A stretch of DNA of 64,000 nt. It comes from Rhodocollybia butyracea. Lineage: Eukaryota > Basidiomycota > Agaricomycetes > Agaricales > Omphalotaceae. The translations under genes were made by a program, and so were the position numbers. The notes under the pieces are model-generated. The model had not been told where the DNA came from and made no database searches. It was given only the letters and a program-made list of their open reading frames with translations. Each line of letters starts with the position of its first letter. Within the stretch, counting starts at the first letter, position 1. Location: contig JADNRY010000001.1 of NCBI GenBank assembly GCA_015501585.1, positions 558,001 to 622,000 of the forward strand, read 5' to 3'. Positions 11,426-23,187 of the stretch are shown in pieces.

Positions 11426-13219
11426 CTATGCTATCCAATCCTGCACCTTTTTTATTTCCTTAGCTCTTCTGCCGACGATTGCGTCGACTTCACTCCCCCA
11501 AACCTCTGCCGGTGAAATGAATGCCCCGGCACTGTCATTGGCACCCTCAAGTCCTTCACGCCAAACTTTGATATGCTTCACCGTATCCTTCTCCTCCATC
11601 ACAACGCAGTTTTCTAGCGTCAGAGGTCGAGAGAGATCCCAACGTACAAGCGCGGGCTTCGTTGGCACTTCGTGTGGAGGCAGAACAGAACGTCCACGAT
11701 GGATATCTGATACGCATAAGACGCCTATATCAACAGATACAAAAGTCAATGACAATACCTTCGAATATCAACCCAATGTCATCCTCGTCGAGTGGAATTC
11801 GACTAAAAAAGGATTATTATCTGGTTTAGCATATAAACATCGATAGAACTCACTTAAGTGTTTCCCCTGCCAGTTTTTCCTCCCGATGTAGCAGGTCCCT
11901 CCAAAGTCGCTCATAGAGTTTCCTCCGACCTTTGATGGGAAGAGGGTTTATTATGGGCTTTCCTGCCAGTTCGCAAAGGATATACGTTGCGATATGGAGA
12001 CCAAAGATTGAAGGCAAAGGTCCAAGTACAGGTAGAATCCGCACCCTAAAATCGTCAAAAACCCCGAGTTCTTTTACGGGCCCTTTCTTGAATTCATCCT
12101 CATCCAAAGGGAGTAGTTTGACATCGCCAGGGACTTCTGTAGAATATACCACGGGGATTCCAGATGATACACCGAGGAGGCGTAGTCGACGACGAACGGA
12201 ACGAGCTAAAGGATCATAGATAGTACAGGAAATATCGCTAATTTGGACGCGAGTCGGGTCGGATTTAGCACCTGCGCCCATAGAGGCGAACACCTGCCAA
12301 GTTCGACTCAGTACAACAGGGTGTGCATACCACGTTGCAAAATCGTTGCAAAATTACCTTGATACCATTGTCGTTGCAGTACTTTAAGAGGTCTACTTTG
12401 GTCTGGATATTGTCGATGGCATCTACTCCAAAATGAGCTCACGTTTCCTCAATTCATGATTTCCCTTACCTATAACCCAATCTGCGCCTTCGAGATGGGC
12501 CCCGCCATCCTCTTTACGCCATACATCGACTCTAGCGTCCACTTCACACGTTGCGATAGATTTTATCGTCCTTTCTATACATTTGACTTTTGGTGTGCCG
12601 ACATCTTCTAGCAAGGCAGTGGCGTGTCTAAGCATTCAATGAGAAGCATTCTGAATCGCAAGCCCAGAGGATGTAACTTACCGATTCAACGATGAGAGAG
12701 TGACGTAGTCAAAGTCTACGAGACGGATTTTCGACAAACCACTAATATTCTGTCAAGATGTGTCTATGAACCATAAAGTCACGGACTCACGATCTGACGA
12801 GCATGATCGCAGCCCAGCTACCAACACCTCCACATCCAATTACAACTACAGTTCCACCTCGGATTTTCTGCATTCCCTCTTCGCCAAAAAATGCATAATT
12901 TCTAGCTAGCTGCTCGCGTATGAGTTCCTCATTATACGCCAAGCTTCTAGGTGTTGAAGTAGCTTCGGGGTCCTGGGGCGGTCCTTGAAGTTTTTGGAAA
13001 TTGAAATTAGATCCTTTTGACTGGATAGACCGCAAAACTTCTTCGTTCAACTCTTTTCGTTTGATGCTTCGATAATATGCGTTGTAGGATGCAATAAGGC
13101 CTTACCATCGGTGAGAGCGGGGGTTGAGCGGGATACTAATGGGACTTACCTGCTGTAGCAACTGAGGTGGCAAGTGCAACAGCAATAAGTTGCGCTCTAT
13201 GAGAGCGAAAATTGTCCAT
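11426..13219 (-). CDS. TCD1: tRNA threonylcarbamoyladenosine dehydratase
   Basis: E1-like ThiF-fold enzyme that uses ATP to cyclise t6A37 of ANN-decoding tRNAs to ct6A. 481 aa from eight exons (13219-13150, 13100-12791, 12741-12682, 12627-12470, 12422-12358, 12293-11854, 11802-11759, 11724-11426). Residues about 9-27 form an N-terminal hydrophobic segment, consistent with the mitochondrial outer-membrane location of yeast Tcd1/Tcd2. The nucleotide loop VIGCGGVGSW is near residues 110-119. It is followed by the VDFDYVTLSSLNRH adenylation signature, DAIDNIQTK and ASMGAGAKSDP. The C-terminal segment DIHRGRS...ENCVVME is typical of the fungal family. It is divergent from the O-methyltransferase with 157 bp between start codons. 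Confidence 0.92.
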
Positions 13220-13376
13220 CTGTAAAGTTTAGCGCACGAGTTTAGCGCACGGTGCGGACCGAGGATGATGTCATACAGATAAGCGCCCAAGTATCTTGAT
13301 TCTTCAACTACGACGATCTATCCATAGGTCAGCCTATATTTTGGCACTAGTGAGGACGACTCGCTAAGAAATCTAG
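13220..13376. promoter_or_regulatory. shared divergent promoter of TCD1 and the O-methyltransferase
   Basis: 157 bp separate the two start codons on opposite strands, so any promoter for either gene lies here or inside the neighbour. It contains a short direct repeat (GCGCACG/GCGCTAAACT type, near 13233-13253). No TATA box is obvious. Confidence 0.5.
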
Positions 13377-14237
13377 ATGGCGGATCAATATCCTGTTCAA
13401 ACCAAACAAGAACCTAAATCCACCTCCACTGAAGACTGGGTCCGCTCAGATGTCTACCATAACTCTTTCCTCGTTCCCCATGATCCGATACTCAACGCCG
13501 CGCTCAAGAACAGCATTGTAAACGGCCTACCTGAAATCGCGGTTAGCACCTCGCAAGGAAAATTTCTGCAGCTCCAAGCTAGAACGATTCAAGCGAAACG
13601 GATCTTGGAAGTAGGAACTCTTGGAGGGTGAGCTTGGGTTTTCATTTACATGCTTGACTTGAATTCCCACCCAGCTACTCAACTATATGGCTTGGCCGTG
13701 CTCTTCCAGTGGATGGGGAGCTTATCACTTTAGAAATCAACGACAAGCATGCCAAGGTACGCGATCACAAGGATGTGGCGACTCATACTGATTGATCGCA
13801 CTTTTCTTCTCAGGTTGCAGAAGAAAACCTGTTCAACGCAGGGTTGTCTTTCAAGTGCAAGATCATAATCGGCCCAGGACACGACTCGATGGTCAAACTG
13901 CCTTCAAATGAGAAATTCGATCTTATCTTCATTGACGCAGACAAACCGTCGAACCTCAAATACTTCACAGAGGCAAAGCGACTGGTTAGAAAAGGGGGGA
14001 TCATCGTAAGTAAAGTTCAGTTTTTTTGCAAGCCGCATTGCTTGAGCTTTAACATAGATTGTCGACAACGTCGTGCGGTTCGGGCGTGTTGCCGATCCGG
14101 AGCAATCTGACCCAAACATTGAAGGAGTGAGGCTGTTATTGAATGGCCTCAAAGGAGATAAGGACGTGGATGCTACCACAATTGCGACAGTAGGCGAGAA
14201 GGGGTACGATGGGTTTATTTATGCGATCCGCAACTAG
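13377..14237 (+). CDS. family-3 O-methyltransferase (CCoAOMT/SafC type)
   Basis: Soluble SAM-dependent, probably Mg2+-dependent O-methyltransferase of 234 aa in four exons (13377-13627, 13675-13756, 13814-14005, 14058-14237). The order is usual: an N-terminal helix with HNSFLVPHDP, ISTSQGKFLQL-type substrate/SAM loop (SQGKFLQLQA), motif I ILEVGTLGGYSTIWL, the acidic LEIN strand, the metal/catalytic IFIDADKPS motif, and IIVDNVVRFG. The C-terminal YDGFIYA strand closes the fold. All junctions restore conserved motifs. Family members methylate catechol-like phenolics; the native substrate cannot be read from the sequence. The 3' end converges with the DUF7587-like gene, 114 bp away. Confidence 0.9.
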
Positions 14238-14351
14238 ATACATAAGTTATCTCATTATAAATTATACTCGCGACCGTAGGCGACCGCCTCATTAAAATAT
14301 GTACTATAAATATCCATCCAAAATGATGAGAGTCGCCAAGCAATACGAGTG

Positions 14352-16225
14352 TCATGTCAAGTACAGCATCGTACGTCGCTGGGACGACAAAATGCAAAGA
14401 GTGATGGCTGCACCAACCAAAAACCCAGTAACGGCGTAAGAGACAGCATCATGTAAACTGGAACGTCTGTCCTCCTCCTCTTCCGAGAAATTGGAGTCAG
14501 AACAATCATAATAACTACAAGGGCTCCAATACGATCGCTCGAAAAATTCATCCGAGCTCGAAAGTTCGGATTCCGTTTTGGCCAAGGGCGACTCGAACAG
14601 GGGTGATTTCAATGCAGAAAGGTAAACAGAAGGGGGATCAGAAGATAGTACGGGGGATGGCACCAAAGGAATATATATTCGAAGCGAGGTAGGAGGCGAA
14701 GCGGGACGAACAAGAGGTGATGGAGGCGGCGTAAATTCAGTGATAGATGTAGAGGAAAAATTAGGCGAAGGAGGGATACAAGTATTTGACTGGGAAAATG
14801 GCTTGGCTTTCGTGTGGGAAGGCAATGTAAATGACGTATCCGATTCTGGTGTGACAGGGGACGCGGATGAAGGTGCTGAGGAATCGGAGGCAACACTGTC
14901 AAGGGAAGTGGGAATGGTCACCTTTAGCTTGGAGCGCTGATGGTGGCCGGTCTGGCCAGTCGGACCTTGTGGAGAGTCTGGGAATGTTCCACTCGATTCT
15001 GATTCGTAGGTATCTGAGTTTGGAGCCCCTTTTTGCACAAATTCAAGTCCACCAAGGGAAACAGTACTATCCTCTGGGACATGGAAAATCTTTAGCAAAT
15101 CATCGACCTCCTTTTGAAGGCGTGAAACCTCTGCTGAGGTTGCTTGGAGTGTACGACTACTACTGCCCCGCACTTCCTCCGCCAATAACTGAATCAAAGC
15201 CCTCATTAGGCTCGCCATTTCAGCATGATCGCGGGATCCTGACTGCTCGGGCCAATGGGCAATCAAAGCAGAGAGATCTTCTACTCGCGTTACCGCCGAC
15301 TGAATATCACCGGTTTCCAGAGCTCGATGAAACCAAGGGTTTAGCAAGGTCAAGGCTAACCGTACTGAGCCGACAGTGATCTCACGAACACGATTCTGGT
15401 ATGGCATTCTGGTGAATCGCTCCCCTGTTTCCTGGCAGAATCTCCGGAAATTGGTATCCCTTTTTGACATAAAATCCCATGCAAAAATCATGTTTAGTGG
15501 AAGGTCAAATGTGATTTGCGAGTTCGACGGTGTTTTCAAAAAATATGAAGGAAGATTCTGAATGACGGTCCGTAGGGGAACAGATGCAAGAACCGCCGAC
15601 CGGGGAACAAAACCATAAATCATAACTGATTGTGAGTCTTGCGCAAAACGACACCATCGTGAGTGCCGCGGGTGCTTCAAGTTCCTGTAGAGCAGAAGCG
15701 ATTGAATAAAAAAATATAAGGGAATACATTGCGCGATAAATCTTACTTTGAAGGACTGTGCCGCAGTAACTGTAGAGTAGTAACCGCTTTTCCAGAAAGT
15801 GAGCTCGCGTCTATGACCGCGATGTGAACATCATGCTTCATCCCAATATTGAAACGCCTGACGGCGTCCCATATGGCCCAGCCAAGATTGAATGTTGCAG
15901 AAACAAAAGGCGATCTAGAGCGAGTTTCCCAGCTGAGATGCTGGATGCAGTCCTCATAAGTTGCTGTTTCGATGAGCGAGCCACCTGATAATCCATCATA
16001 CATCTCTTCAAGATTTGGCGTCTGAGGGGCAAAGTTGTCAAAACGAGCGCCAACGAAAAAGACAGAGTCGTCTTGGACAGCGGGAGGATATTTTGGCGTG
16101 TAGACCCGAAAGAGGTATCGATGGTACCTAGCAATAGTCTCGAAAGTGACATGCGAGCCAAACCCATGCTGAGGAAGAAAACGCTCGTCGTAAACGCGAT
16201 TTGTCGGATTGGTAGCTGTTGACAT
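14352..16225 (-). CDS. DUF7587-like protein with C-terminal membrane anchor
   Basis: 603 aa from two exons (16225-15747, 15684-14352). Residues about 25-210 look like the fungal DUF7587 fold: YLFRVYTPK, HLSWETRSRSPFVSATF, AIWDAVRRF, VHIAVIDASSL and, after the intron, the repeated strand SVMIYGFVP..AVLASVPL. A helical region follows (about 220-350), with a coiled-coil-like EVSRLQKEVDDLLK near residue 365. Next comes a long Ser/Pro/Thr-rich disordered segment. A single hydrophobic helix (VTGFLVGAAITLCIL) lies within the last 30 residues, followed by a short basic tail, the layout of a tail-anchored protein facing the cytosol. The domain resembles bacterial and eukaryotic ADP-ribosylation-like folds, but no function is established. 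The family name is from memory and moderately sure. Confidence 0.65.
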
Positions 16226-17467
16226 TATGGTCGTTGGATGTAAATCTCACTTTCGTCTTGATATACTTATATTCTTCAAGTCCTCGTGCTCTGCGCATGG
16301 TATGCGCCAAAAAAGTTCATGCGCTCCGCAACGTGCATTGAACACGCTCAACCAACGTTCTGCAAATGGAGGTTAATGGGCCTCTGTGAACACCCCAGAG
16401 GTACGCTCCGAGCTTTGTTGCGACCTTACCGTGACCTGCTAGGGGAGGTCAAAGCGTTCGCCCCTTACTTTGGGTATAACTCCGTTAATTCCTGCCAGCA
16501 AAACCGCTCAGAAACCGGGGGAAGCACATGTCCACAATTGTTCAACCTTCAAGTTCATAGAAACAGAGGAATTTTCCTATCGTAGTTTTGTTTGATGATC
16601 TTTAGGAGGTTGGATTCGGGCCGGTGGATGTCCGGTAGCATTTTCAAGTCATTTCAGAGGGAGTTCTACCATCAAAGAATACCAGTTTCTTATGCCCACC
16701 AGAAACGTTCTGAAGCCCATTGCGACGTCGAAACAGCAGTACTTACCTGAACTCAAAAATCATGATGCGTTCGTACTTTGGCATACTTCAGCATACTCCG
16801 TCAAAAATTTCGCAGTAAAAATGTCCAGTTGACCCGCTTGGATACTGGAAGGGGAGCGCATGTTTTTTTTTACCATTTATGCCTTCAAGTTGTTCAAAGC
16901 CCAGAAGTCGAGACATTTTTGTTACCAGTTAACAAGTGTAGGACTCGGAATATAGTTACGCCTTAAATCGCGCTTTCACCTTGATGATCTGTGGAAGGTT
17001 TGGTCAACAGGCAGGCGGATGCACAGCTCTCCATGATAAACAGAATGTAACGTTCCATTCCAGAGGATCTTTTATTTAACTAGATCGATCCAGTAGTGTT
17101 AAAGTCACTGGATCTACAAGGCCATGCATCTGGCGGCCGCGAAAAAAATCCGAAGCACCAAGCATTCCCGCTTTAACTCCGGACAGAGCCCGAGCTGTCT
17201 TAATAAAACATTCAAACAGACTTCCCAAGCGGCGGACCTTGGCTCCAAGCTAATAACGAATTCGGACTGCTGGATTGCAGCAGCGAATAGACCGGTGGGC
17301 ATAAAAATATTAACGTTTTCTGCGAGGCACCTTTAAGTAAAGTTACCATATGCAGTACTATGACTAACAAATACACACTTACTGGGCATCCCATATAAAG
17401 GATATCGATTCCCATATACTGCAATTTCACAAAGCGAGTACCCATTTCCCCCCACTCGTCTTCCACT
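16226..17467. other. intergenic region, 1.2 kb
   Basis: Small frames on both strands (for example 16286-16585 plus and 17212-17466 minus) lack family signatures and splice support. It holds the promoter of the DUF7587-like gene at its left edge. I see nothing else. Confidence 0.45.
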
Positions 17468-18086
17468 ATGGTTCCCCGGCGCCCTTCGTTAAATCTGCTG
17501 CGTCAGAGGTCGTTCACTAAGTCTTCCACCCCACACTCGATTGCTATAGACCTCCGAGAAAGCCAGTCTTTTACCATGCCTCCAATAGCAGATATATTCG
17601 ATGCGCCAGTCAGACTTGGGGCCTCGAATGTGGCACAACTCATCCCTCGTGCACGAGCCAGGCTACCATCGATCGTAACAGCCACACCGTCGAGCGTTGA
17701 AACTCCAACTACACTTCCTCCACCACTAGTGTTTGACGGTCCAGCAAATCCTCGCCACTCGTCGCTTTCACTTTTATCGACAAAAGCTACGAGACAATCC
17801 AGAGCACTGGATAATCATCGAATGCATCATACACAAACCTCTATTCTACTGCCTTTCAGCAGTCCACCGCCGTACACCTACGACGGTCCATCCAGAATTA
17901 CTCGCTACAGATACAGTGGGCAAAAGAAAAAAGTGAGTGGTACTCGATTCGATTTTATAATCATAGCTCATTGAATATACCTACTTCCAGTATGAAGACG
18001 CTCGTAAACCCTTACTAGCCGTGTTGAGCATTGTTACACTGGCAGCGGGTGCAACAGTCGTCTCGAATAAAGAACTTGAACTTTGA
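17468..18086 (+). CDS. small predicted membrane protein, uncharacterised
   Basis: 186 aa in two exons (17468-17932, 17991-18086) joined by a canonical intron (GTGAGT...CTTCCAG) exactly between codons. The N-terminus is basic and Ser/Arg-rich (MVPRRPSLNLLRQRSF), compatible with a mitochondrial presequence. The middle is Pro/Ser/Thr-rich with two similar short elements, PPPLVFDGP and PPPYTYDGP. The last exon supplies one hydrophobic helix (LLAVLSIVTLAAGATVV) and a short charged tail. I do not recognise the family. The coding call rests on the clean splice and on the late membrane helix appearing only after splicing. Confidence 0.55.
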
Positions 18087-18540
18087 GGACGCTCCTCGGT
18101 TACGTTCTTGATCTATCCGGCCTCGGTGAGATCGTTAGGAACGTTCTGCCAAGAGATGGATTTTTTGTTGTACAATACGTTCAAGTAACGTCTTGGGTTG
18201 TTGTTGGGATGGGTACCACCGGTATTATGTTGTATAGAAGTTGTATAATACACTGCAAAATATAGAGAACATTTGTAATTAGTGTAACCCAGATTGGTTC
18301 GCAAGACCACTGAGGCAAAAAAGAAGTGCCGCTTGTTGTACAATATCTGTTGGCGGTATAACAGACTGCAAAGGCTGAAAAGGCCTAGTTCATGCTAAAG
18401 CCTGTAACATCTCGAGGCATAAACCAATACGTTCCTGAGGAATAGGCAGGTAGTCGTTCAAGTGACAGTTCTACTAAACCAGAGGGCGCTTTACTCTGTA
18501 GCACCATCATGAGTAGAGGGGCTCAAGTGACCTAGATGGA

Positions 18541-20136
18541 TCATGGACTACATACCTCCCAGTTCCAGGCCCGATTCCCGCTGATGATCCTGCGTAAAGA
18601 AGGCACACGCTTCATGAAAAAACGCGCATTTTCTTGTGTTAAACCAACATTCGGACCATGCCCATGGGATGAATGTATTTCTGTGTCGATGAGGGTCTGC
18701 AGATTCGTAGTTTTTGCGATGGCGTTCCCGAAAGCAAACTGACAAGAAACGAGTTGAAATGATGAAGACGAATCAGAAGATTCGACTTACAACTCCTTCT
18801 TTCAACGAAACTGGCAGCTCAAAGTGTTGAAGGTTTGGGCAAGACGTAACTATAGTCAGAACTGAATCCTGACTGACCCCGCAATCAACAAAGGCGATAC
18901 TTTGCAAGGTGCTGCCCTGAAGTGTGACAAGCTGTTCGATGAGCTCTTTCCCTACTGTGATTTTGAGATCGGGAAGTCTCATGACAAACGATATGAGGGA
19001 AGGGCTGAATATTGAATGTGATTCAGAATCGAGAATAGAACTTGTGGTGCTGAAGAGGACATCATCGAGTACCGGGTATCCAGGGCTAGATGCTTCAGAT
19101 GGGCCAGTGAAGGAGCGGGCTGGGCCAGGGGAAAAGATGATTCCTGTATAGAATACGTGTCAAATGTGAGAGTGATAATTTCGATTCTACGCACAGTTGT
19201 ACTCAGCGACAGCCTTTCAAGCAACGGGGTATGAGAAACCAGGCGTAGAACAGCAACATGGTCAATCTGCCCGCATTCGATAACATGTAGACCTAATAGT
19301 CCGGGGAGTTGTTGAAGAACTTGATCTAACAAGCTTTCGTCGAGTACGCTGGCGTTCTGTTTTCTTCAGAAAGAGCTGAAAGCAAGACGCAAACATGACA
19401 TACATAAAGACACAAAGAAGTCAAAGTATTCGAAAACTTTGGTGTCCATCGCGGAAGGAGGTCGATAATACTCCATGACCCATGGTCCAAACACAAGTCG
19501 GTCAGATTATGGATCTCGGCCAGTTTTCTTGGCTTGGGTTGTGGTGATATTGGCGTGAACACGAAGCTCTGACAATCGTTTCTTTGCCTTCTAAGGTGAC
19601 TAGGAGCGGAGGAAGGGCATTGACAGTGCATCGAAAGGACCGAAGGTTATAGCAGAGCTTCAAAGCGCGGGTACATTCAGATAAAAAAAACAGGATGGTG
19701 TTGGGGCTTTGAATTTAAGTTCGGAATCGTTCTTATCTCTGGATTCGGAATGAATGAATGCTACCTCTTTGAGAAGAGATCTTCATACCAACACAGCGGA
19801 CGTGAGTAGAAAGAGCTGGATGAGCAAGTATAGCTTGGAAGGGAGACATAACCTGAAGGAACAGATCGTCAAGAAACGATTGAAAAGGTATTTTTGAAAG
19901 GAACCTGAGGGTATCTCTTTGCATGACTCAGGCGAAATATGATCTTGCGATAACTAGAACAATTATCTGATGAGATTCAGAAAGGCATAGACCGTGTCTT
20001 CTTTCACTCACAGTCTTGGAATAACCGCAGCAAAAAATGATTTTTTGACGAGGGCCACCGAAGACAAGTCATTTCCATAAAGATAGAGGAATATGAGCTC
20101 GAGAACATCCAAGTTCAAATTGTCTGCGGTGACCAT
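18541..20136 (-). pseudogene. F-box/LRR-type protein, disrupted
   Basis: The 5' exon (20136-20012) encodes an F-box: MVTADNLNLDVLELIFLYL then YGNDLSSVALVKKSF. Further exons at 19953-19905 and 19852-19765, and coding stretches down to 18541, carry leucine-rich-repeat-like segments (LRSFRCTVNALPPLLVTL, LTDLCLDHGSWSIIDLLPRW, LQSIAFVDCG). These would place it among SCF substrate adaptors. The reading frame changes at least three times without usable introns. Two changes sit at A-runs near 19578 and 19526 and one near 19073. The acceptor expected before 19712 (T8 tract, then ATCTG) lacks AG. The C-terminal exon (about 18730-18541) is open. The number and spread of the breaks favour a decaying gene over a single sequence error. 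Confidence 0.7.
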
Positions 20137-20555
20137 TTTGGAAAGAGGCGAAAGATTTAGAAGAGGAAAGAACAAGCAGAAAGTATCAGAGCAAGAGCTT
20201 GTCTCGTCGCGGCGGAGCTCCGACGCGACGTGACTGTCGCGTGATACGGTGATCTAGCATTAAGCGCTTGTAATTGCACACTTGTAACTTTTGAGTTGAT
20301 ACGAGGCATCATACTATCTGATTCCTGAAGTCCATTTCATACTGGAGCTGGAACCAGACGAAAGAATGGGCAGTATTACTGGTAAATTTCGGCCTGGATC
20401 GAGCCTTGCTAAGTTGCAGATTTAACAGTATCTCAGCTCTACGCAGGTCCCAGAAAAGCTTTCACGGTTCCCATCTAAACTTCTCTCGCTAATCTAGGTA
20501 TAATCCACTTGTAGTGGTTGACCGGTTGACCTCCGTGGGCCAAACAAACCTAGAT

Positions 20556-20796
20556 TATTTTCTAAATACCTAAAAGCGTGACAGTCCGACAGCCCGCATA
20601 AGGGTCAAAGACGAATTGATGGCAAAAGTTGCGTTTCTAAACCTTATTTTAGAAGAGGCCCCGCCCCCCCTCTTCTAAAGCTCCATCACATTTCTAAACC
20701 TCTTTTTGGAGTCGTAGTTCGATGTATAACACTCATATCTTATCTTGTCATGTGACTTCCGACTCACGGCCGGCGATACAAGTGACCTCAGGTCAC
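20556..20796 (+). repeat. dispersed repeat, copy 1
   Basis: Begins with a 19-nt block containing CCTAGATTATTTTC (20556-20574) and reaches a 27-nt block at 20718-20744 that recurs exactly, inverted, at 28328-28354. The first block also recurs inverted at 28836-28853 with one base fewer. Between the blocks are two copies of TTTCTAAACCT (about 20633 and 20691) around a hairpin. The right part holds the palindrome GTGACCTCAGGTCAC at 20782-20796. It looks like a non-coding transposon remnant (MITE or solo terminal repeat). Confidence 0.6.
20649..20678. repeat. perfect 9-bp hairpin with C-rich loop
   Basis: TTAGAAGAG (20649-20657) and CTCTTCTAA (20670-20678) are exact reverse complements around a 12-nt C-rich loop. 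The hairpin is flanked by two direct copies of TTTCTAAACCT. It lies inside the dispersed repeat. Confidence 0.7.
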
Positions 20797-21877
20797 GTCA
20801 CTTCATGAGAAAGTTTCTCTTATCATGTTTCCTCATTGTTCAATGTCAGCGTAGTCGTTTCAGTAGGAAGCTATCTTGTTACATCTGACCTGAAAACACC
20901 GCACCCTCAAACCACTCGCTGGTAGGCAGGATTAAATAGTTGAGATGCGTTAAGCTGCGAATCATGTGTGGTTATAGGCATGCCTGATGGATGTAAGCTC
21001 TCTGTCTACCTCCTTGCTTTTTTCTTCTTGTTCGTATTCTTATATAATTTGTTTTCATATTCTTATACTGTACCAAGTGTTTCTAAACATACCGAGGGCT
21101 CTGCTAGGCGGCCTGGTGGATTGTTTAAAACGACTCTTCCTTTTCCTGCTTTCCCTTCTAATTATCATTCCTTTAGATTTCCTTATCATTCCCCCACTGA
21201 CCAGTCTTCTAGTGCACTCTGGCACGGAATTCTAATCTCTGAGCATATGCACTATCTTCTGGCCAACTTATCAAAGGTGCCATTCTGTATACATGGCTCA
21301 AGCTCTCAACGAATCGCTTTCCAACAATGAAGGCGACCACAATGAGAATAGTATGGATTCGTAACATTCTCGCTGGCCTGAATAGGTTAACACGTACTTG
21401 CTCAAGTACCTCATCTTCGTGTGTGAATACCTCTTGTCTCGGTGTTGTACAAGAGAGTTTCTGCCTCGAGGTTTCATCTGACTCGATCCATGAAGCGTTC
21501 GAGGCGGAGTAGGCAAGTTTATTTTTCCATAACCACACTCGAGTATATACTGACTATATAGAGTATTGGATCCTCGTGCAGGTATTCACGTCTCCCCGAT
21601 AAGCCTGCGCGCGATGGGCATCGGTGACTGATGGAACTCTGTAAGACCAATTGATTGCTCGTTTCTTACTCAGCTCATCTAGCAACGTCAATAACTGTTC
21701 ATGGGTTCTATGGACGAAGAAGCTAGTTTCATGCTCATGGACCCGTACTTTGATGTGGGAGGACTTCATCGACACATCCTAGTGAGTTGTTCAGACCATT
21801 GACCGATTACGAATAAAGATTATGAGCTATGGCTTCTGTTTTTAGTCAGGATGAGTCCTCGGAAGAATTCATCGGCG
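20797..21877. other. intergenic stretch with doubtful small frames
   Basis: A plus-strand frame at 20968-21330 is low-complexity Phe/Ser-rich. Minus-strand frames at 21209-21538 and 21554-21775 each have a modest hydrophobic or charged pattern and could be two exons of a small unknown gene, but no good splice pair joins them. I do not call a gene. Confidence 0.35.
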
Positions 21878-22742
21878 AGTAACGTGGAGGGATCAAACGG
21901 TTATCGCAACCAAGGTACTTATCACTATACAACATACCGCTCTCCCATGACCCCACTATGCGCATCTTGCTCTTCTTTCCCGGGGACTAGCTGGCCACTC
22001 TCTCAGTACACAACCTGATACAAAATCGGCGACCTTTCCATTGCCCAAAGAATCAACTACACTGGCAACAACGTCAAATCACTGCACGTCAGTGTTGAAG
22101 CCAGTCTTGAAACTGCGTACGAGCTACATCGACATCCTGTATGTGCGGGACTGGGACACCTCCGTCGAGGAGATGGATAGCTTGCACTCGCGTTTATCTA
22201 GGCATATCGGATACCCCAGCTTGGGTCGTCGCACAGGCTAATCAGTATGCGAAAACCATGGGAAGATGCCTTTTGTGTTTATCAAGTGTGTATCTTTTCT
22301 TTTCTCGCTTTTCTCGCTTTTCTTTCTTTCTGACCCACATTCGATCCTTCGGGAAATGTAATATCATGAACTGCTTCTTTGAATGTGATTCGTCCCTATG
22401 GCTTGTTCCCTTGGTCTGGCCCTCGCACCCTGGAGTGTCCTCGCTGCGGGTAAACCCCAGACTGACGAAGAAGAGAAACGCTGCAAGGAAAGTAGAGAGA
22501 AAGGACGTAACGTGCATGGGTCAGACTGGGAACGTACTGAGGCAGAAGTCAAGGTGTCTCACCCTCTTGAAAAGGTCACGAAAGAGGTTAAAGTGAACAG
22601 TACTCCTCATTTTCTTTCCCTAACCACGCTTGAATTTGAATTTTTACCATTGCCATCGTGTACGTGATGCAGAAAATCATCCGAGGGTGCAAAGTCGAAA
22701 GCATCACCGAGGCGCACATCAAGGAGCGTTACCCTGCATGAC
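21878..22742 (+). pseudogene. aldo-keto reductase remnant (norsolorinic-acid-reductase type)
   Basis: Pieces of one aldo-keto reductase lie in order but in shifting frames: QTVIATK (about 21898), GNNVKSLHVSVEASL, LRTSYIDILYVRDWD, GISDTPAWVVAQANQYAK, a degraded FIK..GKxNIMN stretch, GLALAPWSVLAAGKPQTDEEEK, SDWERTEAEVK and VYVMQKI ending ERYPA. The N-terminal TIM-barrel half with the catalytic Tyr/Asp and the C-terminal NADPH-binding GGRKVEHL region are missing or replaced. An insertion of T/C-rich sequence separates the middle blocks (about 22290-22350). Intact relatives reduce aryl aldehydes or ketones, often beside secondary-metabolite genes. This copy cannot make an enzyme. Confidence 0.85.
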
Positions 22743-22959
22743 CTATGTATAACAAGATGTATATGTAGTATCTACTGTACACTGGTACTATAAAGTAAGC
22801 ATGACGCATTATTCAGTCTGGTTCATCGGGGTTTCTATAGCCTTAGTCCTCCTAGGATAGAGATGAATATCAAATTGTAAACAAGATGGTCAAAGCTGTA
22901 AATATGATCCTAATACCCACGTATGGACTCCAACATCATAAAGAACATGGAGACCCGAG

Positions 22960-23060
22960 CGTGGGATTAAGCCGCCAGGTCAGCGAGCTCGGCTGACACA
23001 CACCCGGCGTCTCGCCGCAGGTCACTCGCTTTGTTGACACCGCTTGGGGCACCGACTGTT
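22960..23060. repeat. GC-rich left boundary of the mobile-element island
   Basis: A GC-rich block in AT-rich surroundings containing GTCAGC-GAGCTC-G-GCTGAC (a near palindrome at about 22981-22999) and GGTCACTCG (about 23020). The same short motifs occur in the same order on the minus strand at 28000-28216, beyond the recombinase gene. The two blocks may be diverged terminal or subterminal inverted repeats of one element. Confidence 0.4.
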
Positions 23061-23187
23061 ACTTACTTACTTTTGCTCTATACACTACGAATCAATATTT
23101 TTCTCTTAATTTTCTCTTGACTCTTTCTTGCTACCGCCTCGAATATCCTCCTCTATCTGACAATACAAACTATGCTCGTTTAATGAG

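Noticed and set aside
20968..21330. Possible secreted or membrane protein with a long hydrophobic N-terminus
   Set aside because: Composition is low-complexity Phe/Ser/Tyr from T-rich DNA, with no splice context or family support.
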